The notes: generated by a model from the letters alone, not told the origin. A stretch of DNA of 17,720 nucleotides from UBA6109 sp964506465 (GCA_964506465.1 CAZDLM010000060.1:1-17720); one strand, 5' to 3'; counted from the stretch's first letter, positions 7,747 through 15,696 are shown. A program made the numbers and translations.

Positions 7747-8298
7747 CTACTTTCTCCGCCAGAATGACAAGAGGGTGTTTCCGTACCGCCTCCGGTCCGT
7801 CAGGACCGTTCCGTCGATCGAATCCGTTTGTGCGCCTTCTCCTGCCGCATGTTGAACGATGGCAACTCCCGCTTGAGCCAGGATATTTCCCGAGACGATT
7901 CCCTCCAGCATCGGTTCGATCAGCCCTTTTTCATAGGGCGGATCGATAAAAATGAAATCGAAACGTTCACCCCGTGAGGAGAGAACGCGGATGGCCCTCT
8001 CCGCATCCGCCGCCATGACCTCCGTTCGATCCGCCAGCCCGAGACTTTCGGCGGCGGCCCGGATGGCCTTTGCCAGCAGCGGATCCCTTTCCACAAACAG
8101 GCTGCGCGCCGCCCCCCGGCTCGCGGCTTCCAAACCCACGGTTCCGCAGCCGGCGTAGAGATCAAGGAAGGCGCCGCCCGTCATAGGAGGAAGGATATTG
8201 AAGAGCGCCTCCCTCACCATGTCCGAGGTGGGCCGGAGGCGGCACCCCTTCGGGACGCGGATGCGCCTCCCACCGGCTTCGCCTCCGATGATCCTCAC
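7747..8298 (-). CDS. rsmD: 16S rRNA (guanine966-N2)-methyltransferase RsmD
   Basis: RsmD methylates G966 of 16S rRNA (E. coli numbering) using S-adenosylmethionine during 30S assembly. Seen: N-terminal MRIIGGEAGGRRI and RPTSDMVREALFNIL, both typical of the family; SAM-binding motif I DLYAGCGTVGLEAASRGA at 46-63; an acidic motif II VERD at 69-72; and the catalytic DPPY at 119-122. Length 183 residues is normal. The start is GTG 8298, which overlaps the asd stop by GTGA, and the sequence after it matches the family N-terminus exactly, so no later start is needed. It ends just before the N gap; coaD lies beyond. Confidence 0.95.
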   Translation of the reverse strand: MRIIGGEAGGRRIRVPKGCRLRPTSDMVREALFNILPPMTGGAFLDLYAGCGTVGLEAASRGAARSLFVERDPLLAKAIRAAAESLGLADRTEVMAADAERAIRVLSSRGERFDFIFIDPPYEKGLIEPMLEGIVSGNILAQAGVAIVQHAAGEGAQTDSIDGTVLTDRRRYGNTLLSFWRRK

Positions 8299-9311
8299 AG
8301 GTATTTCGAGACGAGGATCTCGGCGATCTGAACGGCGTTGAGCGCCGCTCCCTTACGGATGTTGTCCGAGACCACCCAGAGATTGATGCCGTTCGGAATC
8401 GATTCGTCTTCGCGAATCCGCCCGACAAAGGTTTCATCGCGACCTGCGGCATCGATCGCCAGCGGATAGCTCCGCTCTTTGGGATTATCGACCACCTTGA
8501 CGCCCGGCGCCTTGGAGAGCAGTTCCCGCACCTGTGCCGCCGTAATCTTCCTGCGCGTTTCGACGTTCACGGACTCCGAATGGCTCTTGAAGACCGGCAC
8601 CCGGACCGTCGTCGCCGTCACGCCGATGTCGGGATCGTTCATGATCTTCTTCGTCTCGTTGACCATCTTCATCTCTTCCCGGCAGTATCCGTTCTCCAAG
8701 AAGACATCGATATGCGGCAGGCAGTTGAAGGCGATCTGGTAAGGGTACACCTTGACCACCGGCTTCTGGCCGCCCAGGATCGCCCTGCTCTGCAGCTCCA
8801 ATTCCTCGATGGCCTTCTTTCCCGTTCCCGAGACGGACTGATACGTCGACACGATCACCCGCTTGATCCCGACGGCGTCATAGATCGGCTTCAGGGCGAC
8901 AACCATCTGGATCGTGGAGCAATTCGGATTGGCGATGATCCCCCGGTTCTTGTAAAGGGCGATTGCCTCCGCGTTGACCTCGGGAATTACCAGCGGGATG
9001 TCCGGATCCATGCGGAACGCATTCGTATTGTCCACGACGACGCATCCCGCAGCGGCCGCAATCGGCGCGAACTTCGTGCTGATGCTCCCGCCGGCGGAAA
9101 ATAGACTGATCTCAATGCCGGCAAAGGAATCCTCTTTCAATTCCTTTATCTCGATTTCCGTCCCTTTGTAGGCAAGCTTCTTCCCGACGGAACGCGCGGA
9201 CGCGAGGAGCGTCAATTTCCCCACCGGGAAATTTCGCTGCTCCAGGACCTTGATCATCTCGTTACCGACGGCGCCCGTCGCTCCCACTACCGCAACACTG
9301 TACGTCCTCAT
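8295..9311 (-). CDS. asd: Aspartate-semialdehyde dehydrogenase
   Basis: Asd reduces aspartyl phosphate with NADPH to aspartate semialdehyde, the branch point for lysine/diaminopimelate, threonine and methionine. Seen: N-terminal NADP-binding VAVVGATGAVG (7-17), SAGGS near 72, NTNAFRM, the catalytic cysteine C131 in ANPNCSTIQ, the substrate segment STYQSVSGTG, and H244 in FKSHSESVNVET. The 338 residues fit the usual length. The frame is open upstream to a TTG at 9344, adding 11 residues, but MRTYSVAVVGATGAVG at ATG 9311 matches known N-termini; its Shine-Dalgarno is poor (GGAG only one base away, AAGG 14 bases away), so the start is the least certain part. A 7-bp hairpin lies just upstream. 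The stop overlaps the rsmD GTG. Confidence 0.95.
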   Translation of the reverse strand: MRTYSVAVVGATGAVGNEMIKVLEQRNFPVGKLTLLASARSVGKKLAYKGTEIEIKELKEDSFAGIEISLFSAGGSISTKFAPIAAAAGCVVVDNTNAFRMDPDIPLVIPEVNAEAIALYKNRGIIANPNCSTIQMVVALKPIYDAVGIKRVIVSTYQSVSGTGKKAIEELELQSRAILGGQKPVVKVYPYQIAFNCLPHIDVFLENGYCREEMKMVNETKKIMNDPDIGVTATTVRVPVFKSHSESVNVETRRKITAAQVRELLSKAPGVKVVDNPKERSYPLAIDAAGRDETFVGRIREDESIPNGINLWVVSDNIRKGAALNAVQIAEILVSKYL

Positions 9312-9344
9312 ACTCCGTTTCACCGCCTTTTTGGTTTCTCGCAA

Positions 9345-9365
9345 CGGGCCGGAAGTTTCGGCCCG
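9345..9365 (-). other. Intercistronic hairpin between pssA and asd
   Basis: A perfect 7-bp GC-rich stem, CGGGCCG / CGGCCCG, with a 7-base loop, sits in the 81 bases between the pssA stop and the asd start. No T-run follows in either direction, so it is not a standard terminator. A competing pairing exists between GCAACGG upstream and CCGTTGC overlapping its 3' arm. A role in mRNA stability or asd expression is only a guess. Confidence 0.5.
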
Positions 9366-9392
9366 CCCCGTTATCTTGTCCGTTGCCCGATT

Positions 9393-10178
9393 CTACAGGA
9401 ACATCTGTTTCGGGGACGAGTTCTTACTTTCCCTGACCCTTTCCGCCGTTTTCTTCGTGAGTCTGTAAAGGAACCAGAACGGGCCGGACAGGCAATATCC
9501 GGCAAAGAATGTGAAAATCATGATCTGGGGTTCGGCGACGATGATCACCAGAATCAGAACGATCAGCACGAGCGACATGAAAGGCTTCCGGGCGAACATG
9601 TTCAGGTCCTTGAAGCTGTAGAATTTGATGTTGCTCACCATCAGCAGGGCGAGGGCGAAAACCCCGAACAGAACCACGGGATGAGGGAAGGTGCCCTCCC
9701 CGCCGCATTGAAAGTAAAGGAGGACGCTCGTTGCCACCATAGCCGCGCCCGCGGGGATCGGCAGTCCGTTGAAGAATCGGCTGTCGATGGTGCCGAGCTG
9801 GACGTTGAAGCGCGCCAGGCGGAGCGCCCCGCAAGTCACGAAGAGAAACGCCGCGATCCATCCCCACTTTCCGAAAGACCCCAGCGCCCAGGCGTAGGCC
9901 AGCAAGCCCGGTGCAACGCCGAAGGAGACCAGGTCGACGAGGGAATCGTATTCCGAACCGAACTTGCTCGTCGTATTGGTCATACGCGCGATCCTCCCGT
10001 CGAGCGTGTCCAACACAGCGGAAATCATAATGTTGAGGGCCGCAATCTCGAACAGCCCCTTCATGGAAGCAACGGCGGCATAAACCCCGCAGAAGAGGTT
10101 TGCCGTCGTAAAGAGATTGGGGAGGATGTAAATGCCCTTCCCCATCCTGCTGCTGCGAAACGATCCTTTTTCTTTCAT
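9393..10178 (-). CDS. pssA: CDP-diacylglycerol--serine O-phosphatidyltransferase (PssA, membrane type)
   Basis: This integral membrane enzyme joins serine to CDP-diacylglycerol to make phosphatidylserine. Seen: the CDP-alcohol phosphatidyltransferase motif from D60 (DGRIAR, then G74, D78, D82), followed by a conserved SFGVAPG and LRLARFN, and several hydrophobic segments including a long one near residues 200-225 (SLVLIVLILVIIVAEPQIMI region). The N-terminal YILPNLFTTANLFCG segment is typical. Length 261 residues. ATG 10178 overlaps the psd stop by ATGA, so the two enzymes of phosphatidylethanolamine synthesis are likely translated together. An 81-base spacer with a hairpin separates it from asd. 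Confidence 0.95.
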   Translation of the reverse strand: MKEKGSFRSSRMGKGIYILPNLFTTANLFCGVYAAVASMKGLFEIAALNIMISAVLDTLDGRIARMTNTTSKFGSEYDSLVDLVSFGVAPGLLAYAWALGSFGKWGWIAAFLFVTCGALRLARFNVQLGTIDSRFFNGLPIPAGAAMVATSVLLYFQCGGEGTFPHPVVLFGVFALALLMVSNIKFYSFKDLNMFARKPFMSLVLIVLILVIIVAEPQIMIFTFFAGYCLSGPFWFLYRLTKKTAERVRESKNSSPKQMFL

Positions 10179-10816
10179 GGCCAGTATCCTATCGGGGTTT
10201 CTCCCGCCCGGACCTTGTCTCCGATTTTCACGGATACGGATGCATCCCGGGGCAGGAAGACGTCGAGCCTGGAGCCGAAACGGATCATTCCGAATCGCTC
10301 CCCCTTCCGGACTTCCATACCTTCTTTGAGCCAGCAGACGATCCTGCGGGCAATCAGACCCGCAACCTGGACCGTCACGATCTTCCTTCCTTCACCGGTC
10401 CGAATCAACAGTGCGTTCTTTTCATTCTGTTCGGAGGCGGCGTCCTTATCCGCCGAAAGAAATTCCCCCTTCCTGTAACGGATGGACTCGATGACCCCGG
10501 AACAGGGGGAGCGGTTCACGTGGACATTGAATACGTTCATGAAAATGCTTATTTTTCGGCAAGATCCCTCCATAAGCTCATGAGACGCTTCATCGTCGAC
10601 GCGAATCACTCTGCCATCCGCGGGCGAGAGGAGCGTGCGCTCTTCCCCGCTGAAGATACGTTCCGGATTGCGGAAAAAATTCAAGACGAAAAGCAGAAGA
10701 AGAAGCAGGAATGCAGCGAGGATCTGGGCATTATAGAAAAAGGCAACCGCTACGGCGACCGCGAGGGGGACGATGAACGGGAGTCCCTCGGGCACGATCA
10801 TACTTTCATGCCTCAT
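10175..10816 (-). CDS. psd: Phosphatidylserine decarboxylase proenzyme (short, PSD-A type)
   Basis: Psd decarboxylates phosphatidylserine to phosphatidylethanolamine using a pyruvoyl group made by self-cleavage. Seen: hydrophobic segments at about 13-46, NFFRNPERIF, SPADGRV, FMNVFNVHVNRSP (substrate and His region), and MIRFGSRLDVFLP, where cleavage between G181 and S182 would leave a 32-residue alpha chain with the pyruvoyl. The 213 residues match the short archaeal-like type rather than the longer E. coli type with LGST. An ATG at 10843 would add 9 residues but has no Shine-Dalgarno, whereas AAGAGGG lies 4 bases before ATG 10816, so I chose the latter. It is the first gene after a good promoter, with a leader of about 120 bases. 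The stop overlaps pssA. Confidence 0.94.
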   Translation of the reverse strand: MRHESMIVPEGLPFIVPLAVAVAVAFFYNAQILAAFLLLLLLFVLNFFRNPERIFSGEERTLLSPADGRVIRVDDEASHELMEGSCRKISIFMNVFNVHVNRSPCSGVIESIRYRKGEFLSADKDAASEQNEKNALLIRTGEGRKIVTVQVAGLIARRIVCWLKEGMEVRKGERFGMIRFGSRLDVFLPRDASVSVKIGDKVRAGETPIGYWP

Positions 10817-10856
10817 ATAGCCCTCTTCACGGACCACCTTCATCAGGCGAAGCCGG

Positions 10857-10877
10857 AAAATACCAGCCCTTGGCTGG
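10857..10877 (-). other. Hairpin with short U-rich tail in the psd leader (possible attenuator)
   Basis: In the minus-strand transcript CCAGCC-AAG-GGCUGG (10863-10877) is followed by UAUUUU (10857-10862). It lies downstream of the putative psd promoter and upstream of the psd start, so if real it would act as a weak terminator or attenuator in the leader. The stem is only 6 bp and the U-run is interrupted, so this is weak evidence. Confidence 0.3.
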
Positions 10878-10942
10878 CCGGTTCGTCCGTTCCTGGATCA
10901 GGCTGCCTCCTCCTCGTATGCGGTCAGATGTGAACGGCTGCG

Positions 10943-10971
10943 AACTTAGCTCAATTTCCCGGGCTTGTCAA
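10943..10971 (-). promoter_or_regulatory. Sigma-70-type promoter upstream of psd
   Basis: The minus strand reads TTGACA (10966-10971, perfect -35), 17 bases, then TAAGTT (10943-10948, 3 of 6 for -10). Transcription would begin near 10936. The 203 bases between the tsaB stop and the psd start form the largest intergenic stretch in the window, and besides this promoter and the leader hairpin I see nothing else in it. It would drive psd-pssA-asd-rsmD and possibly all genes on to rel. Confidence 0.65.
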
Positions 10972-11019
10972 CACCCCGAAACCCGTTTTCCCGTGCATTT
11001 ATCGGGCTTTCGTCCGCCG

Positions 11020-11718
11020 TCATCTCTCCAGAGAAGATCCCTTCCGTTCCGCATCGGAGATGCGGAGATACCGAGGCAGAAAACGGACCGGATCCGAGGG
11101 TCCGCTTTCGCGGTAATCCTTCCACCCCAGGAGGCCGACGGCGGCGGCGCGGATCAGATGATGATGATCGGAGGCGATGGATGCAGCCGGCCCAAGAACC
11201 TGGCAAATCTCCTCCGCGTAGCGCGCAGCACCGCTGCCCACAAAAACGACTCCGCCGCCCCCGAGACTCCCGGCGTAATCCGCCACGTCGGCAAGCCCGT
11301 CCGGGCGAAGCTGCCGGAGGCTTCCCCGGCCGTCCGTCTCGAAGAGGGCGGCATAGACCTGGCTGCGGCGCGCGTCGATCATGGAACAGATGGTCATGCC
11401 GGGACGGGCCGGATTGCACGCCAGGGCCCTTAAGGACGAAACGCCGATCAGGGGCTTCCCCGTCGCGAGGGCCAAACCCTTGACCGTGGCTACGCCGATG
11501 CGAAGACCCGTAAACGATCCCGGCCCGTCCGTGCAGGCGATGAGATCGACGTTGCCGATCCGGATCCCCGCCGCCCGCAGGACAAATGCCGCCATCGGCA
11601 GGAGATCGACGGAGGCATTGCGTCCCGCATTCGACGTTCCCTCGGCGAGGAGCCTTTCGTCCTCGAGAACCGCCGCGGAAACGCTGCCGGCGGCGCTGTC
11701 GATCGCCAGAATCCGCAT
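11020..11718 (-). CDS. tsaB: tRNA N6-threonylcarbamoyladenosine (t6A) biosynthesis protein TsaB
   Basis: TsaB is the non-catalytic, actin-fold partner of TsaD (with TsaE) in making t6A37 on ANN-decoding tRNAs. Seen: N-terminal MRILAIDSAAGSVSAAVL, the hallmark GPGSFTGLRIGVATVKGLA at 65-83, and a middle SMIDARRSQVYAALF; the C-terminal half is poorly conserved, as usual. Length 232 residues. A GTG one codon upstream (11721) is possible, but ATG 11718 gives the TGATG overlap with the rseP stop and a proper GGCGGA spacing of 5. It is last of the uppS-cdsA-dxr-rseP-tsaB run; a new promoter follows, yet no clear terminator lies after its stop, so read-through into psd is likely. Confidence 0.94.
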   Translation of the reverse strand: MRILAIDSAAGSVSAAVLEDERLLAEGTSNAGRNASVDLLPMAAFVLRAAGIRIGNVDLIACTDGPGSFTGLRIGVATVKGLALATGKPLIGVSSLRALACNPARPGMTICSMIDARRSQVYAALFETDGRGSLRQLRPDGLADVADYAGSLGGGGVVFVGSGAARYAEEICQVLGPAASIASDHHHLIRAAAVGLLGWKDYRESGPSDPVRFLPRYLRISDAERKGSSLER

Positions 11719-12824
11719 CACTTTCCGCCCGTGAAAAATCTCAGGATGTCATTGATGAAGGGAATGTTCAGACGCTCCACGTCCATGATGATGACAAAGA
11801 GCATGAGCAGAACGAGGATCACCAGTCCGACCTGCTGCGATCCTTCCCGCCAGCGGATATTGACTTCGCTGCCCTTCAGGAGCTCGATCACGAAGAAGAG
11901 GAGGTGTCCCCCGTCCAGAACCGGAATCGGCAGCAGGTTGAGAACGGCCAGGTTGATGCTCAAGAGCGCCATGAAGAGGACGAAGGGAATCAGACCTTCC
12001 CTGACCTGGGCCCCGGCGAGCTGCGCGATCATGATGGGGCCTCCCAGCGTCCGTGGAGAGAGGACACCCTGAACCAGCTTGACGATGCTCAGAAACGTCA
12101 GCTTGGTGATTGTCCACGTATGGACGAGGCTTCCCCAGAAGGCGGCCGCGGGATTCTTCCGCTCGATGACGACCCCGTCCCTGGAGGGCGAAATGCCGAT
12201 CTTGTAAGAGGAGATCTCCTCTCCAAAGACGTTGTGCGACTTGACCTCCCGGGGCTGCACGGTCAGATCCAGCGTACGGTCGCCGCGCCGGACCGTCACG
12301 GTCAACGTCTTTCCCCCGCTGTCGGCAACCGTCTCCGAGAGCCGATTCCATCGGTCCAACGTCTTGCCGTCGATCGCCGTAATCGTATCGCCCGCCTGCA
12401 GGCCGGCCTGTTCCGCGGCCGAATCCTTCTGAACGGCGCCGATCGAGCTCGTCAACTCCGGCACGCCCGCCATGAAAACGATAAAGAAGATCAGGATCGC
12501 CAGCAGAAAGTTGAAGATCGGACCCGCCGCAACGATCGCTATCCGCACCCAGACGGATTGCCGGAGAAAGGATCGATCCAGGTCCTCCGGGGGAAGCCCC
12601 TCCTCATCCGATTCGCCGAGGAGTTTCACGTACCCGCCGAGCGGGATCAGGGAAAGGACGTATTCCGTTTCCCCCCACTTCTTTCCGATGATGCGCGGCC
12701 CGAAGCCGAGCGAGAATTTCAGGACGCCGACGCCGGAATACTTGGCAACGAGGAAATGCCCGAGTTCGTGCGCGAAAATCAGGATCCCCAGAAGAACAAT
12801 GACGGACAGGATGCTTAATCCCAT
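11718..12824 (-). CDS. rseP: Site-2 intramembrane zinc metalloprotease RseP
   Basis: RseP cleaves membrane-bound anti-sigma factors and signal-peptide remnants within the inner membrane. Seen: first transmembrane segment with zinc motif HELGH at 19-23, a KFSLGFGP/LIPLGGYVK block, a second transmembrane segment (about 95-120), one PDZ domain (about 122-195, with AEQAGLQAGDTITAIDG), and the third metal ligand in LLPIPVLDGGH (D304), then a last transmembrane segment near 333-348. With one PDZ and 368 residues it is shorter than the two-PDZ E. coli protein, as in many bacteria. The frame opens upstream to a TTG at 12875 inside dxr, but ATG 12824 starts directly before the first membrane helix and has GGGAG 11 bases upstream. 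It lies 19 bases after dxr. Its substrate cannot be told from the window. Confidence 0.95.
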   Translation of the reverse strand: MGLSILSVIVLLGILIFAHELGHFLVAKYSGVGVLKFSLGFGPRIIGKKWGETEYVLSLIPLGGYVKLLGESDEEGLPPEDLDRSFLRQSVWVRIAIVAAGPIFNFLLAILIFFIVFMAGVPELTSSIGAVQKDSAAEQAGLQAGDTITAIDGKTLDRWNRLSETVADSGGKTLTVTVRRGDRTLDLTVQPREVKSHNVFGEEISSYKIGISPSRDGVVIERKNPAAAFWGSLVHTWTITKLTFLSIVKLVQGVLSPRTLGGPIMIAQLAGAQVREGLIPFVLFMALLSINLAVLNLLPIPVLDGGHLLFFVIELLKGSEVNIRWREGSQQVGLVILVLLMLFVIIMDVERLNIPFINDILRFFTGGK

Positions 12825-12843
12825 GATGATACCGACTCCCGTT

Positions 12844-14028
12844 TCATGAAGAACGACTTTCTTGCCTCTCCGCAATGTCCGTCATCGATGATTCCGCCGC
12901 GGTGCGGCCCCAGGCGTCTGCGGAGAGGATATCCGAGAGGGAAGGCGCCGGGCAAGGAACATGCGCATCGATCACCTGCGTCACGATTCGCGCAATATCG
13001 GTGAAGCCGATCCGCCCTTCCAGGAACGCCTCGACGGCAGCCTCGTTGGCTGCGTTCAAGACGGCCGGGGTGGTGCCCCCGCTGCGGGCGGCCCGGTAGG
13101 CCAGCCCCAGGCAGGGAAAGGCCTCGCGATCCGGTTCTCCGAATTCCAGAACCCCTTGCGCAACAAGGTCCAGGGCGGGGAGGTCATTGGCCAACCGCTC
13201 GGGGTATGCGAGCGCGTAGGCGATGGGGATTCTCATGTCGGGAATCCCCATCTGCGCGATGACGGAACCGTCACGGTATTCCACCAGCGAGTGAACGACG
13301 CTCTGCGGATGGATGCAGACATCGATGGCATCCCACCCCACACCAAAGAGCCAGTGGGCCTCGATGACCTCGAGGCCCTTGTTCATGAGAGTCGCCGAGT
13401 CCACCGTAATCTTTCTTCCCATGTTCCATTTGGGGTGGCGGAGGGCGTCGGCCGCCTTCTTGCCGACGAGTTCTTCTTTCGAGCAGTTCCGGAAAGGGCC
13501 TCCGGAGGCGGTCAGAATCAGGCGGCGCACATCGGCCCGCCGGTTTCCGGCGAGACACTGGAAGATCGCGCTGTGTTCGCTGTCCACGGGAAGAAGCCGC
13601 ACCCCCTTGTCCTGCACCTTGTCCATGACGATGCCCCCGGCCATGACCAGCGCCTCCTTGTTGGCCAGGGCGACGTCCTTGCCTGCCTCGACGGCCGCGA
13701 GCGTCGGAAGCAGCCCCGCCGCTCCCGCCAGGGCCGAGACGGTCATCTCGACGCCGGAGAGAGCCGCCGCCTCCTCATATCCCGACGCCCCGTGACGGAC
13801 GGCGACGTCGATGCCGCCCGGCAGCAGCGACTGCAGCCGGTCGGCGGTCTCCCCGTCGGCGACGCAGGCCAGTTTCGGACGGAAACGTTCGATCTGCTCC
13901 GCCAGCCGGGCGGTGTTTCTCCCTGCAGCAAGCGCCGCGACCGAGAAACGATCGCGGTTGCGCCGGACCACGTCGAGCGTGCTGACGCCTATGGACCCTG
14001 TGCAGCCAAGGACGGATAGAACCTTCAT
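12844..14028 (-). CDS. dxr: 1-deoxy-D-xylulose 5-phosphate reductoisomerase
   Basis: Dxr converts DXP to MEP with NADPH, the first committed step of the MEP isoprenoid pathway. Seen: NADPH-binding LGCTGSIGVSTLDVV (7-21), ALANKEALVMAG (120-131), metal-binding D149 and E151 in PVDSEHSAIFQCL, TASGGPF at 173-179, HPKWNMGRKITVDSATLMNKG at 198 onward with catalytic E220 and then HWLFG, and IHPQSVVHS. Length 394 residues is normal. The frame is open for 131 codons upstream inside cdsA, but ATG 14028 matches the family start and overlaps the cdsA stop by ATGA. It sits between cdsA and rseP, a very common bacterial order, and supplies precursor for UppS, the first gene of the same transcript. Confidence 0.97.
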   Translation of the reverse strand: MKVLSVLGCTGSIGVSTLDVVRRNRDRFSVAALAAGRNTARLAEQIERFRPKLACVADGETADRLQSLLPGGIDVAVRHGASGYEEAAALSGVEMTVSALAGAAGLLPTLAAVEAGKDVALANKEALVMAGGIVMDKVQDKGVRLLPVDSEHSAIFQCLAGNRRADVRRLILTASGGPFRNCSKEELVGKKAADALRHPKWNMGRKITVDSATLMNKGLEVIEAHWLFGVGWDAIDVCIHPQSVVHSLVEYRDGSVIAQMGIPDMRIPIAYALAYPERLANDLPALDLVAQGVLEFGEPDREAFPCLGLAYRAARSGGTTPAVLNAANEAAVEAFLEGRIGFTDIARIVTQVIDAHVPCPAPSLSDILSADAWGRTAAESSMTDIAERQESRSS

Positions 14029-14834
14029 GAGATCACGAACCGCTGGTAGTAGTAGACGAAAGGGACCAGAAACAGCAGGCAATCCAGACGGTCCAGGATG
14101 CCGCCGTGACCGGGCAGAATCACCCCGGAATCTTTCACTCCCGCCGACCGTTTGATCGCCGATTCCGACAGATCGCCCAACTGGCCGACGACCCCGCCGG
14201 CGACCGCAAGAACGGAAACATGAAGCACGGGCAGCGCCGGGAAGAATAGCTCCCGGAAGAGGAGGCATCCCGCCAGGCTGCCCGCGACCAGCCCGAGAAT
14301 CCCTTCCACGGTTTTGCCGGGGCTGACCGACGGCAGCAGCTTTCGGCGTCCGAATTTTCGCCCCACGTAAAAGGCGGCGATATCGCCGGAAAATGCGAGC
14401 ATCAGGACGAAGAAAATCCACAACACGCCCTGCTCTTCTTGACGCAGAAAGATGAAATGAGACATCAGAAGCGGGACATAGACGAGCCCCAGAACCGTTT
14501 TCGCTGTCGCTTCCATATCGAAGGGTCTCTCGCGGGCGGAAAGCAACTCCAGGACAAACACGCCCAGCACCGACAGGGTCAGGACGGCCAGCAAATATTC
14601 GCGTTCACCGGCAACCGCCGCCAGCAGGATGATCCCCCCGAAAAAAAACAGTTCCGCCTTCTCCCGGCGCCGTCCCGCCCCGAAGACGATGGCGCCGTAC
14701 TCATAAACGCCGGCGAGAGCCGCCAGCAGAATCAGGATCGCGAAGACGGATTCGGCGCCGAAGTACACGAGGCAGAACAGGGCCGGAACGGCGACGACTC
14801 CCGTGATCCACCTCTGGAGATGGGGGCTCATCAT
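14025..14834 (-). CDS. cdsA: Phosphatidate cytidylyltransferase (CDP-diacylglycerol synthase)
   Basis: CdsA is an inner-membrane enzyme that makes CDP-diacylglycerol from phosphatidic acid and CTP, the donor used by PssA encoded downstream. Seen: several hydrophobic helices from residue 10 onward, SPGKTVEGILG at 171-181, and the C-terminal signature GDLSESAIKR...KDSG...PGHGGILDRLD at 220-251. Length 269 residues is typical. Two ATG codons are adjacent (14834 and 14831) and AAGGA lies about 10 bases upstream of the first; either could be used. The start is 6 bases after the uppS stop and its own stop overlaps dxr. Confidence 0.96.
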   Translation of the reverse strand: MMSPHLQRWITGVVAVPALFCLVYFGAESVFAILILLAALAGVYEYGAIVFGAGRRREKAELFFFGGIILLAAVAGEREYLLAVLTLSVLGVFVLELLSARERPFDMEATAKTVLGLVYVPLLMSHFIFLRQEEQGVLWIFFVLMLAFSGDIAAFYVGRKFGRRKLLPSVSPGKTVEGILGLVAGSLAGCLLFRELFFPALPVLHVSVLAVAGGVVGQLGDLSESAIKRSAGVKDSGVILPGHGGILDRLDCLLFLVPFVYYYQRFVIS

Positions 14835-14840
14835 GATCCG

Positions 14841-15587
14841 TCAATCCTTGCCCAGTTGATCGCTCGTCCGTCCGAACCTTCGCTCCCGGCGGCGGTAGTC
14901 TTCAATCGCCTTCATCAGTTGATCCTCCCGGAAGTCCGGCCACAGGACATCCGTGAAATGGAACTCCGTATAGGCCATCTGCCACAAGAGGAAGTTGCTG
15001 AGACGGTACTCGCCGCTCGTCCGGATCAGGAGGTCCGGATCCGGGATGTCGGCCGTATACAGATAGGAGGCAAACCGTTCCTTCGTGATGTCCGCGGGGC
15101 GCAGATCGCCATGCTTCACGTCTCCCGCCATCCGCCGCGCCGCTTCGGCGATCTCGTCGCGGCCGCCGTAGCTCAACGCCAGAACCAGGGTCATGCCGTC
15201 ATTGCAGGCGGTGTTTTCCATAGCCTCCGCCAGGGCGCTGCGAACCGAGGCCTTCAGCCTGGACGTATCTCCGATGGCTAGCAGGCGGATTCCATTCTTC
15301 AGCATCTCGGGGACTTCCTTTTTCAAGTACTGTTCCAGAAGGGCCTGCAACGCCTCCACTTCCCTCTTCGGCCGAGACCAGTTTTCCATCGAGAAGGCGT
15401 ACAGCGTCAGATAGCTGATCCCGATGCGGCGGCATTCGCGGACCACGACCCGCACCGATTCCGCCCCTTCGCGGTGACCGGCAATACGCCCCAGGGCGTG
15501 CTGGCGCGCCCAACGCCCGTTGCCGTCCATGATGATGGCGATATGCCGGGGCAGACTCTCCCGGTCCTTGTCCAGGTGTTTCCGCAT
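14841..15587 (-). CDS. uppS: Undecaprenyl diphosphate synthase (cis-prenyltransferase UppS)
   Basis: UppS extends farnesyl diphosphate with eight isopentenyl units to undecaprenyl diphosphate, the lipid carrier for peptidoglycan and surface glycans. Seen: HIAIIMDGNGRWA at 15-27 with the catalytic D21, GHREGAES (37-44), YAFSMENWSRP, and C-terminal DLLIRTSGEYRLSNFLLWQ plus EFHFTDVLWPDF, all hallmarks of the family. Length 248 residues is normal. Start ATG 15587 has an excellent AGGAG 6 bases upstream. It is the first gene after a terminator and a candidate promoter, heading the cdsA-dxr-rseP-tsaB transcript. Confidence 0.97.
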   Translation of the reverse strand: MRKHLDKDRESLPRHIAIIMDGNGRWARQHALGRIAGHREGAESVRVVVRECRRIGISYLTLYAFSMENWSRPKREVEALQALLEQYLKKEVPEMLKNGIRLLAIGDTSRLKASVRSALAEAMENTACNDGMTLVLALSYGGRDEIAEAARRMAGDVKHGDLRPADITKERFASYLYTADIPDPDLLIRTSGEYRLSNFLLWQMAYTEFHFTDVLWPDFREDQLMKAIEDYRRRERRFGRTSDQLGKD

Positions 15588-15619
15588 CCGTTGCTCCTGC
15601 CTTGCGAAGTGTTGAAGTC

Positions 15620-15648
15620 ACGCTAACATAGGGTCCGGCGATTTTCAA
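15620..15648 (-). promoter_or_regulatory. Candidate sigma-70-type promoter upstream of uppS
   Basis: The minus strand reads TTGAAA (15643-15648, 5 of 6 for -35), 17 bases, then TAGCGT (15620-15625, 3 of 6 for -10). It sits between the frr terminator and uppS and would give a leader of about 26 bases. Position and spacing support it more than the -10 sequence does. Confidence 0.5.
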
Positions 15649-15696
15649 GAAACCTCCCAGCCCCCTCTCCATCAGCCCTCGCGGCGTCCCGCATCG

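Noticed and set aside
5952..7949. 665-residue plus-strand open frame through the N gap
   Set aside because: Antisense to aspC, coaD and part of rsmD, and it reads through undetermined bases; not a gene.
9312..9344. TTG start adding 11 residues to Asd
   Set aside because: The added residues are not conserved in the family and the TTG has no clear Shine-Dalgarno; ATG 9311 matches known N-termini, though this is not certain.
9345..9365. Terminator between pssA and asd
   Set aside because: The stem is strong but no T-run follows on either strand, so I list it only as a hairpin.
11586..12818. 410-residue plus-strand open frame
   Set aside because: Antisense to tsaB and rseP. The charged repeats in it are the reverse complement of membrane-segment codons.
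14029..14421. 131-codon upstream extension of dxr
   Set aside because: The extension lies entirely within cdsA in another frame, and ATG 14028 gives the exact family N-terminus and an ATGA overlap.
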